From the NCBI GenBank assembly GCA_964624465.1, contig CAZUZD010000370.1, positions 1-5,757 of the forward strand: a stretch of 5,757 bases of DNA. The letters are read 5' to 3'. Below are positions 1 to 5,155 of the stretch, in pieces. A program made the position numbers and the translations under genes. This stretch comes from CAZUZD01 sp964624465 (GTDB taxonomy: Bacteria; Planctomycetota; Planctomycetia; Isosphaerales; Isosphaeraceae). The notes under the pieces are model-generated. The model saw only the letters and a list, made by a program, of their open reading frames with translations. It was not told the DNA's origin and did no database searches. Every line of letters begins with the position of its first letter. Position 1 is the stretch's first letter.

Positions 1-1295
1 TGCTGGTCAACCAGTACTACTGGCCCGACCACATCAGCACCGCGCAGCACCTGACCGACCTGGCCGAGGCGCTGGTCGAGCAGGGGCACGACGTGCACGT
101 CCTCTGCAGCGCCCGGGGCTCGCGTCCCGGCGCGGCGCCCCGGCCGCGGGTCGAGGAACATAACGGGGTCACGATCCACCGCGTGGGCGCCACCGGCCTG
201 GGCCGTCGCAGCACCCTGCGGCGGATGGCCGACTACCTGAGCTTCCACACCGCCGCCACCCTCAAGGCGCTGCGGCTGCCGCGGTTCGACGTGGTCGTCA
301 CGCTCACGACCCCGCCGTTGATCGCGCTGATCGGCCTGCTGCTGCGGCGGTTCAAGCGGTCGCAGCACGTGTACTGGAGCATGGACCTGCACCCCGACGC
401 CAGCCTGGCGCTGGGGAAGATGTCCCGCACGAACCCGATGGTGGCGGCCCTGGCCTGGCTCAGCGACGCGCTGTACCGCCGGGCCGATCGCGTGGTCGTG
501 CTCGGCAGCTACATGGCCGACCGCATCCTGGCCAAGGGCGTGCGGCCGGCGCGGGTGACGATCATCCCGGTCTGGAGCCGCCGCGACGAGATCTACCCGC
601 TGCCCCGCCAGGGCCACCCGCTGCGGGCCGAGCTGGGCCTCGGCGATCGGTTCGTCGCCATGTACTCGGGCAACCTGGGCCTGGCCCACAGCTTTGACGA
701 GTTCCTGGGCGCCGCCAGGCTCCTGCGCGACCGTGACGACATCGTGTTCCTGTTCGTCGGCGACGGCCCCCGCCGGGTCGAGGTCCTCACCGCGCAGGCC
801 GCCGAGGGCCTGACGAACCTCCGGTTCCTCGACTACTTCCCCCGCGAGCAGCTCCACGCCTCGCTCTCGCTGGCCGACGCGCACCTGATCTCGCTGCGGC
901 CCGAGATGACCGGCGTCTGCGTGCCCGGCAAGCTGTATGGCGCCATGGCCTCGGGCCGGCCGGTGCTGTTCGCCGGCCCCGACCACTGCGAGACGGCCGA
1001 CACCGTGCGGCAGGCCGAGTGCGGCGTGACCGTGCGGCCCGGCGACGCCGAGGGCCTGGCCGCGGCAATCGTGGCGCTGGCCGCCGATCCCGAGCGCGTG
1101 GTCGCGCTGGGGGACAACGGCCTGAACGCCTTCGTCGCCGAGTACGAGCGCGACGCCTGCTGCGGCCGCTGGTGCTGGCTGCTCGGCGAGCTGCTGGGCA
1201 CGCCGGTCGAGATCCCCGCCGGCCGACCAGCGCCGGCCGGCGCCGCCGCGACCGACCCCGCCGTCGCCCGGCGCGTCACCCGCACGGGCGCCTGA
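1..1295 (+). CDS. GT4-family glycosyltransferase, WbuB/WcaI-like (5' partial)
   Basis: This is a GT-B fold glycosyltransferase that likely transfers an activated sugar in surface polysaccharide or glycan synthesis, in the cytosol or at the inner membrane face. The reading frame is open from base 3, and its first visible residues (LVNQYYWPD) match the usual N-terminal beta strand of this family, so only a few residues are missing; 430 are visible. The N-terminal acceptor half contains QGHDVHVLCS (visible residues 27-36). The donor-binding half starts near YSGNLG (221-226), followed by FVGDGPRR (251-258) and VPGKLYGAMASGRPV (307-321). The first Glu of the classical EX7E motif appears to be Gly313 here, while a Glu follows at 330. 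The last 30 or so residues are a low-complexity Ala/Pro/Arg tail. A signal-bearing TlpA-like gene follows after 60 bases on the same strand. The GTG at 93 is internal, not the start. The family is clear; donor and acceptor sugars cannot be read from the sequence. Confidence 0.9.
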   Translation, partial: LVNQYYWPDHISTAQHLTDLAEALVEQGHDVHVLCSARGSRPGAAPRPRVEEHNGVTIHRVGATGLGRRSTLRRMADYLSFHTAATLKALRLPRFDVVVTLTTPPLIALIGLLLRRFKRSQHVYWSMDLHPDASLALGKMSRTNPMVAALAWLSDALYRRADRVVVLGSYMADRILAKGVRPARVTIIPVWSRRDEIYPLPRQGHPLRAELGLGDRFVAMYSGNLGLAHSFDEFLGAARLLRDRDDIVFLFVGDGPRRVEVLTAQAAEGLTNLRFLDYFPREQLHASLSLADAHLISLRPEMTGVCVPGKLYGAMASGRPVLFAGPDHCETADTVRQAECGVTVRPGDAEGLAAAIVALAADPERVVALGDNGLNAFVAEYERDACCGRWCWLLGELLGTPVEIPAGRPAPAGAAATDPAVARRVTRTGA

Positions 1296-1355
1296 GCCCC
1301 CCGGACAGCCAGGTCCAGCCATCCCCCGCGACCGATCTCCCCGGGAGCCTGCCCG

Positions 1356-2372
1356 ATGCCCGCCCCCATGCCCGCGCAACTGGGTCTGTCCGGCCTGGCC
1401 TTCCTGTTCGCCCTCGTCCTGGCCCCGGCGGCCGACGACCCGGCCCCGCCCGCCGCGGCGGCGAAGCCCGCGACGGCCGGCGGCGTGGCCGCGATCCGCG
1501 AGCGCCACGATCGCGCCCTGATGACCGACCTCCGCGCGTACCTCGACGGGCACCCCGACGCCGCCGACCGCGAGACCGGGTACCTGACCCTGTTCGAGAC
1601 GGCCATCGCGCACGACTGGTATGTCGACGCCGAGACCGCCGCCCGCGACTACCTCAAGCGCAGCCCCGAGGGGGCCGTGCGCTCGATGGCCCAGATCGTG
1701 GCCACCATGGCGCGGGCCAAGGCCGGGCAGTACGACCAGGCGCTGGCCGACTACCAGGCGCTGATCGCCGGGCTCGAAGGAGCCGAGCAACTGGAATTCG
1801 CCAGCACGTTCACCGACTCGCTGGCGACCGAGGCGACCGCCGCCGGCCAGTACGACGCCGCCCGCCAGGTGTACGAGACGCTCCTGAAGCGGTTCGGCGA
1901 CGACGAGGCGCTGGCCGGCAAGGTGCGCGGCGACCTGGCCCGGCTCGACCTCGTCGGCCAGCCGGCGCCCGACTTCCGGGTCAACGACCTGGAGAACCAG
2001 CCGGTCGCGCTCGCCGCCCTGCGGGGCAAGCCGGTCCTGATCGACTTCTGGGCCACCTGGTCGGGCCCCAACCTCGACGCCCTGCCGGCGCTCCGGGCCG
2101 CGCACGAGCGGGGGCTGACGATCGTCTCGGTGAGCCTCGACGAGCAGGCCGCCCCCGTCATCCTGGCCGCCAAGGAGCAGAAGCTCACCTGGCCCCAGGT
2201 CCACAACGGCACCTGCGGCACCGACATCGCCGCCGCCTATCAGGTCAACACGATCCCCGCCAGCGTGCTGATCGGCGCCGACGGCAAGGTCCTCCGCCTC
2301 GACCTCCGCGGCCCCGCCCTCGAACGCGCCCTCGACGGCCTGCTCCCCCGCCAGACCCCCGCCACCCCCTGA
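1356..2372 (+). CDS. Exported TlpA/thioredoxin-like protein with TPR-like N-terminus and no active-site cysteines
   Basis: The protein has 338 residues. Residues 8-26 form a hydrophobic segment ending in LAPAADD, which suggests secretion or membrane anchoring, although the n-region lacks any Lys or Arg. Residues 45-200 are helical with two similar AGQYD-type units (about 123-138 and 163-179), resembling TPR repeats. Residues 200-330 form a TlpA/AhpC-TSA-like thioredoxin fold: GQPAPDFRVNDL (201-212), FWATWSGPN (231-239) and the cis-Pro segment NTIPASVLIG (298-307). Family members normally read WCxxC here; Ser236 and Asn239 replace both cysteines, and Cys287 is the only cysteine in the whole protein. 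Thiol-disulfide exchange of the usual kind therefore looks impossible, and a binding or scaffold role is more likely (inference). The ATG at 1356 has GGGAG at 1343-1347, eight bases upstream. No other start codon lies between it and the preceding stop; the ATG at 1371 is too far from the ribosome site. Confidence 0.88.
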   Translation: MPAPMPAQLGLSGLAFLFALVLAPAADDPAPPAAAAKPATAGGVAAIRERHDRALMTDLRAYLDGHPDAADRETGYLTLFETAIAHDWYVDAETAARDYLKRSPEGAVRSMAQIVATMARAKAGQYDQALADYQALIAGLEGAEQLEFASTFTDSLATEATAAGQYDAARQVYETLLKRFGDDEALAGKVRGDLARLDLVGQPAPDFRVNDLENQPVALAALRGKPVLIDFWATWSGPNLDALPALRAAHERGLTIVSVSLDEQAAPVILAAKEQKLTWPQVHNGTCGTDIAAAYQVNTIPASVLIGADGKVLRLDLRGPALERALDGLLPRQTPATP

Positions 2373-2482
2373 GCCGGGCCAGCCGCCGGGCACCGCCAGC
2401 AGAACCGGGCCCCGTGGCCGACGATTCGGGGGGCCCACCGCAGGCCCCGGCAGATGTCCCCGTTCCGGGACGGGAGCGATCC
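2373..2482. other. Convergent intergenic region
   Basis: These 110 bases separate the ends of the TlpA-like gene and the FHA gene, which face each other. No coding region is supported here. The segment holds one longer imperfect GC hairpin (listed separately) and a weak 5-bp hairpin at 2459-2474 (CCCGT/ACGGG), which lies just past the FHA stop codon on the minus strand. Confidence 0.6.
2407..2436. terminator. Possible bidirectional terminator hairpin
   Basis: GGGCCCCG at 2407-2414 can pair with CGGGGGGCCC at 2427-2436, leaving a two-base bulge and a 12-base loop. It sits between two convergent genes, where a shared terminator would be expected. No T-run follows on either strand, so it is not a classical intrinsic terminator. 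GC-rich hairpins arise easily by chance in this composition, so the call is weak. Confidence 0.3.
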
Positions 2483-3133
2483 TCAGCGGCGGCGGGGCTT
2501 GTCGTCCTTGGTGACGTCCTCGCGGATCATGGCGAAGAAGTCCTCGTCGGTGAACGCCGTGGGCTCGGGCTCGGGCAGCCGGGGCAGCTCGGCCGGCTCG
2601 TCGGCGGGCGGGCGGGCGCGAGGGGCCGAGGCCGTGGCGGGGGCCGAGCTGGGGCCCGCGGGGCGACGGTCGCGGTCGCGGTCGGCCGGGCCGCCGGAGC
2701 GACTGCTGAAGTGCCGGGACATCGAGTCCTCGGTCTCCAGGCCGGCCAGCTCCATCAGCGAGCGCTGGCGGGGCGTCTCGGAGATGCCTTCGAGGATGTG
2801 GTTGGCATCGATGACCGAGGAGGGGGCGACCGGGTCGTAATCGAGCTGGAAGTAGTGCCCGGCCACGCCCAGCTCGTCGTCGGGCATGACGCCCTGCTCG
2901 GAGGAGACCCGCTGGCCGTTCAGGGTGGTGCCGTTGGTGCTGTTGAGGTCGCGGATGTGCCAGACGCCGCGGATGTAGCGGAGCTGGCAGTGCTTGCCGG
3001 AGACGTTCTCGAAGTCCAGGCGGATATCGCACTTCGGACGGCGACCGACCAGCAGCTCCTCTTTCTTGAGGGGGATCGGGTCACCACCGCCCAGCGGGCG
3101 CATCACACCAAGGGCCCTGGGGTTGGTCATCAT
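2483..3133 (-). CDS. FHA-domain protein with disordered C-terminal tail
   Basis: The protein has 216 residues from the ATG at 3133. Residues 15-100 form a forkhead-associated domain, a phosphothreonine-peptide binding module. Visible hallmarks are GRRPKCDIRLD (30-40) with the conserved Gly-Arg, SGKH (45-48), DLNSTNGTTLNG (62-73) and a final FQLDYD strand (95-100). After residue 105 the protein turns low-complexity, rich in Arg, Asp, Pro and Ala (about 135-190). It ends in an acidic, aromatic patch (TDEDFFAMIRED, 195-206) and a basic tail, KPRRR. No catalytic or membrane domain is visible, so it probably acts as a cytosolic adaptor in Ser/Thr kinase signalling, which is abundant in planctomycetes; its partner kinase is not in the window. 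An upstream in-frame GTG at 3169 would add 12 residues. I prefer 3133 because GGAGG lies 10 bases ahead of it, and that site would be inside the coding region for the longer form. Confidence 0.9.
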   Translation of the reverse strand: MMTNPRALGVMRPLGGGDPIPLKKEELLVGRRPKCDIRLDFENVSGKHCQLRYIRGVWHIRDLNSTNGTTLNGQRVSSEQGVMPDDELGVAGHYFQLDYDPVAPSSVIDANHILEGISETPRQRSLMELAGLETEDSMSRHFSSRSGGPADRDRDRRPAGPSSAPATASAPRARPPADEPAELPRLPEPEPTAFTDEDFFAMIREDVTKDDKPRRR

Positions 3134-3143
3134 CGCCGAATGG

Positions 3144-3148
3144 CCTCC
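3144..3148 (-). promoter_or_regulatory. Ribosome binding site of the FHA gene
   Basis: The minus strand reads GGAGG here, 10 bases before the ATG at 3133 and 13 before a second, adjacent ATG at 3130. It decides the start in favour of the MMTNP form over the GTG at 3169. Confidence 0.7.
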
Positions 3149-3193
3149 AGCACCGACCACCGCGGACACGCCCGGATCGCTCCGGGACCAATC

Positions 3194-3222
3194 ATGCTAT
3201 CGCCCGACCCGGGGCCAGACAA
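3194..3222 (-). promoter_or_regulatory. Candidate sigma-70-type promoter of the FHA gene
   Basis: On the minus strand TTGTCT (3217-3222) and TAGCAT (3194-3199) are separated by exactly 17 bases. Each hexamer matches the bacterial housekeeping consensus at four of six positions. A transcript would begin near 3187, giving a leader of about 54 bases ahead of the ATG at 3133. This short stretch is also among the less GC-rich parts of the window. Consensus rules for planctomycete promoters are poorly settled, so this is a candidate only. Confidence 0.35.
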
Positions 3223-3270
3223 GTTGACGGCCGTCGCCCCGCGTCCCCTTTTGGCGGGCCTGCGGGCAGG

Positions 3271-3288
3271 TTCCGGACATTCCGGACG
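3271..3288. repeat. Tandem TTCCGGAC direct repeat
   Basis: Two adjacent 9-base units read TTCCGGACA and TTCCGGACG. Each contains the palindromic core TCCGGA, so the cores are spaced nine bases apart. The pair lies about 85-100 bases upstream of the predicted FHA transcription start and about 200 bases upstream of the isomerase-like ATG. It could be an operator for either divergent gene, but it may equally be chance. Confidence 0.35.
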
Positions 3289-3450
3289 ATCCTACGCCCC
3301 GGCGGCCGGGACGTGACACGGACCGGTCGGGCCCGGGGCTAGCTTCCGCCGCAAGCCTCCGTTAGGTTCGGGGGGTCGGGCGGATCTCGCCCGGGTCCGG
3401 GTCGGCCGGGCGCCGGCGAGTCCCCTCCTCTCCCGCGATCCCCCGAATCC

Positions 3451-3477
3451 CCCGGCCGATCCCCGCGACCGGCCGGG
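3451..3477 (+). other. Leader hairpin ahead of the isomerase-like gene
   Basis: CCCGGCC (3451-3457) pairs perfectly with GGCCGGG (3471-3477) around a 13-base loop, ending four bases before the GGAG ribosome site at 3481-3484. In an mRNA leader this could affect ribosome access. A function is not shown; the local composition favours such pairs. Confidence 0.3.
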
Positions 3478-3491
3478 CCTGGAGCCCGCCG

Positions 3492-4358
3492 ATGCCCCCG
3501 ATCGACCCGATCCGCGCCCGCCTCTCCCGCCGGCAGGCCCTGGCCGCCAGCCTGGCCGCCCTGGGCGCCGCCGCCCTGCCCCTGACCGCCGGCCTGGCCC
3601 GCGCGGCCGCCGGCGCCGAGGACCCGCCGGCCAGCGGGCCGTACGGCCCATTCAAGATGGGCATCCAGAGCTACTCGCTCCGCAACTTCAAGGTCGACCA
3701 GGCGCTGGCGATGACCAAGGAGCTGGGCCTGCACTACTGGGAGTCGTATCCCGCCCACATCCCGGCCGACGCCGCCAGGGCCGCCGAGTCGAAGGCGCTC
3801 ACCGCCGCCTCGGGCGTCACCGTCAACGGCTTCGGCGTGATCGCCTTCACGGCCGACCACGACGCCAACCGCAAGATCTTCGACTTCGGCAAGGCCCTCG
3901 GCGTGGGCTACTTCTCGGCCGACCCGGCGCCCGACGCCTTCGACAGCCTGGACAAGTGCTGCGCCGAGTACGGCATCGGCGTCGGCATCCACAACCACGG
4001 CCCCGGCCACCGCTACGCCACCATCGAGTCGATCCAGGAGGCGATCAAGGGCCACCACGCGAAGATCGGCTGCTGCGTCGACACCGGGCACTTCCTCCGC
4101 TCGAAGATCGACCCGGTCGACGCCGTCGAGGCGTTCGACCAGCGGATCTTCGGCGTGCACCTGAAGGACGTCAAGGACGCCACCACCTTCACCGTCCTGG
4201 GTGAAGGGGACCTGCGGATCGCCGACCTCCTGAAGGCCCTGGCCGCCCGCAAGTACAGCTATGCCCTGGCCCTGGAGTACGAGGAGAGCCCCGAGGCGCC
4301 GATGCCCGACATCCGCAAGTGCCTCGACGCCACCCGCGCCGCCGTGCGCAAGGCCTGA
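3492..4358 (+). CDS. Tat-exported sugar phosphate isomerase/epimerase-like TIM-barrel protein
   Basis: The protein has 288 residues. Residues 11-40 form a twin-arginine signal (LSRRQAL, then an Ala/Leu-rich stretch ending ARA), so a folded, probably metal-bound protein is sent across the inner membrane. Residues 55-288 match the xylose isomerase-like TIM-barrel family (AP endonuclease 2 superfamily). MGIQSYSLR (56-64) is the first strand. Likely metal or catalytic residues are Glu84 (YWESYP), His167 and His169 (GIHNHG), Asp197 and His200 (CVDTGH), His223 (GVHLKD) and Glu262 or Glu264 (LEYEE). The set looks complete, so the enzyme is probably active in epimerising, isomerising or cleaving a sugar or keto-sugar. 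Despite the family name, an exported member is unlikely to use phosphorylated sugars. The ATG at 3492 has GGAG at 3481-3484, seven bases upstream. It stands alone: a divergent gene lies before it and a strong palindrome after it. The substrate is unknown. Confidence 0.88.
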   Translation: MPPIDPIRARLSRRQALAASLAALGAAALPLTAGLARAAAGAEDPPASGPYGPFKMGIQSYSLRNFKVDQALAMTKELGLHYWESYPAHIPADAARAAESKALTAASGVTVNGFGVIAFTADHDANRKIFDFGKALGVGYFSADPAPDAFDSLDKCCAEYGIGVGIHNHGPGHRYATIESIQEAIKGHHAKIGCCVDTGHFLRSKIDPVDAVEAFDQRIFGVHLKDVKDATTFTVLGEGDLRIADLLKALAARKYSYALALEYEESPEAPMPDIRKCLDATRAAVRKA

Positions 4359-4384
4359 GCGTCCGTCTCGCATCCACCCTGTCG

Positions 4385-4416
4385 GCGGGACGCGACCGGA
4401 TCCGGTCGCGTCCCGC
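4385..4416. terminator. Perfect 32-base palindrome, probable terminator or mRNA-end hairpin
   Basis: The two 16-base arms are perfect reverse complements, centred between 4400 and 4401 (core CCGGATCCGG). As RNA it would form a 14-bp stem with a GATC tetraloop. It starts 26 bases after the isomerase-like stop codon and ends 58 bases before the methyltransferase ATG. No T-run follows on either strand, so it would be a non-classical terminator, a 3'-end stabiliser, or a binding site for a dimeric regulator of the downstream pair. The palindrome itself is certain; the role is inferred from its position. Confidence 0.5.
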
Positions 4417-4461
4417 GCAGGCCCACGGTCGGTCGGACGGGCAGGCGACGGGCCCGATCCC

Positions 4462-4467
4462 GGAGGA
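4462..4467 (+). promoter_or_regulatory. Ribosome binding site of the methyltransferase gene
   Basis: GGAGGA lies seven bases before the ATG at 4475. It fixes the start there. The frame is open further upstream, to an ATG at 4319 inside the previous gene, but the added residues are Arg-rich and would translate across the palindrome. Confidence 0.75.
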
Positions 4468-4474
4468 AGATCCC

Positions 4475-5155
4475 ATGCTCAGCCGCGTGCTCGAACCCGA
4501 GGCGATGGACACGCCCGAGGAGGCTCGCGAGTACGACGCCATGGACCACTCGGGGGTCAATGCGCGGTTCGTGGCCGACTTCCTGGCGGCGCACGGCGCG
4601 TGCCGGGGTGGCGAGATCCTGGACGTCGGCACGGGCACGGCGCGGATCCCGATCGAGCTCTGCCAGCACGACGCCCACGCGCGGGTGCTCGGGGTCGACC
4701 TGGCCCATGAGATGCTGCTGGTCGCCGGCCGGAACGTGGACGCGGCCGGGTTCACGGGGCGGATCCGGCTGGAGGCCGGCGACATCAAGGCGCTGGGATG
4801 GCCGGAGGGCGGGTTCGAGGCGGTGCTCTCGAACACGATCGTCCACCACATTGCCGAGCCCGCCGGCCCGATGGCCGCGATGGCCAGGCTGGTCGCCCCC
4901 GGCGGTACCCTGCTCGTCCGCGACCTGGCCCGCCCCGCCGACCGGGCCGAGCTCGACCGGCTGGTGAGGACCTACGCCGGCGGCGAGGCCCCCGCGGCGC
5001 GGGCGCTGTTCGCCGACTCGCTGCACGCGGCCCTCACGCTCGACGAGGTGCGGGCGATGGTCATCGCCCTGGGCCATGATCCGGCCGAGGTGCAGATGAC
5101 CTCCGACCGGCACTGGACCTGGCTCTGGCGGCGCCCCCGCGGCGCGGGCCGTTGA
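4475..5155 (+). CDS. Class I SAM-dependent methyltransferase
   Basis: The protein has 226 residues, is cytosolic and has a Rossmann-like methyltransferase domain of the UbiE/Methyltransf_11-25 type. S-adenosylmethionine motif I is ILDVGTGTARIPIEL (48-62). The acidic residue after strand 2 is Asp75 (VLGVDLAHEML), and the adenine-contacting motif is AGDIKAL (101-107). Strand 4 reads VLSNTIVHHIAEP (117-129), and motif III is LVAPGGTLLVRDLARP (139-154). The N-terminus (RVLEPEAMDTPEEAREYDAM) and the end (DRHWTWLWRRP) lie outside the core and may shape the substrate pocket. The HH of strand 4 resembles small-molecule and quinone methyltransferases rather than DNA or rRNA enzymes. The substrate is unknown. 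The stop codon overlaps the start of a lipase-like hydrolase, so the two are likely co-translated, and a lipid or hydrophobic ester substrate is possible (inference). Confidence 0.9.
   Translation: MLSRVLEPEAMDTPEEAREYDAMDHSGVNARFVADFLAAHGACRGGEILDVGTGTARIPIELCQHDAHARVLGVDLAHEMLLVAGRNVDAAGFTGRIRLEAGDIKALGWPEGGFEAVLSNTIVHHIAEPAGPMAAMARLVAPGGTLLVRDLARPADRAELDRLVRTYAGGEAPAARALFADSLHAALTLDEVRAMVIALGHDPAEVQMTSDRHWTWLWRRPRGAGR

Larger units (their letters stand above)
3134..3491. other. Divergent intergenic region, 358 bases, no gene
   Basis: This region lies between the divergent FHA and isomerase-like genes. I find no convincing coding region or structural RNA in it. It contains the FHA ribosome site and candidate promoter, a tandem TTCCGGAC repeat at 3271-3288, a small hairpin at 3377-3393 (CGGGCG, loop GATCT, CGCCCG), a pyrimidine-rich run at about 3421-3455, and a hairpin at 3451-3477 just before the next ribosome site. 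I could not identify a clear promoter for the plus-strand gene. A TTGACG at 3224-3229 has no acceptable -10 partner 16-18 bases on. Confidence 0.6.

Noticed and set aside
1219..1243. GCCGGCC/GGCCGGC inverted repeat near the glycosyltransferase 3' end
   Set aside because: It is inside the coding tail and built from Ala/Gly/Pro codons; such pairs are expected at this GC content.
833..1606. Minus-strand open frame of 257 codons
   Set aside because: It overlaps the glycosyltransferase 3' end and TlpA-like 5' end on the opposite strand, and its Ser/Ala/Arg-rich product has no motif.
2570..2700. GC-rich simple-sequence stretch resembling a repeat array
   Set aside because: It is the low-complexity Arg/Asp/Pro/Ala linker of the FHA protein, with no constant repeat unit or spacer, so neither a CRISPR array nor a tandem repeat locus.
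3134..3169. Longer FHA protein starting at GTG 3169
   Set aside because: The GGAGG site at 3144-3148 fits the ATG at 3133, and the extra 12 residues add nothing to the FHA domain.
3224..3252. TTGACG as a -35 box for a plus-strand promoter
   Set aside because: No TATAAT-like hexamer lies 16-18 bases downstream; the sequence there is C/T-rich.
1019..3316. Very long plus-strand open frame of 765 codons
   Set aside because: It runs through the ends of the glycosyltransferase, the whole TlpA-like gene and antisense to the FHA gene. The product is Arg/Pro/Gly-rich without domains, a shadow created by high GC content.
3339..4373. Minus-strand open frame of 344 codons opposite the isomerase-like gene
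   Set aside because: It is antisense to a gene with clear motifs and is made of Val/Gly/Asp-rich sequence with no recognisable domain; a codon-bias shadow.
4319..4474. N-terminal extension of the methyltransferase to the ATG at 4319
   Set aside because: It would overlap the isomerase-like gene, read through the palindrome and add Arg-rich sequence. GGAGGA ahead of 4475 marks the real start.
4259..5113. Minus-strand open frame of 284 codons opposite the methyltransferase
   Set aside because: It is antisense to conserved methyltransferase motifs, crosses the palindrome and has no recognisable domain.
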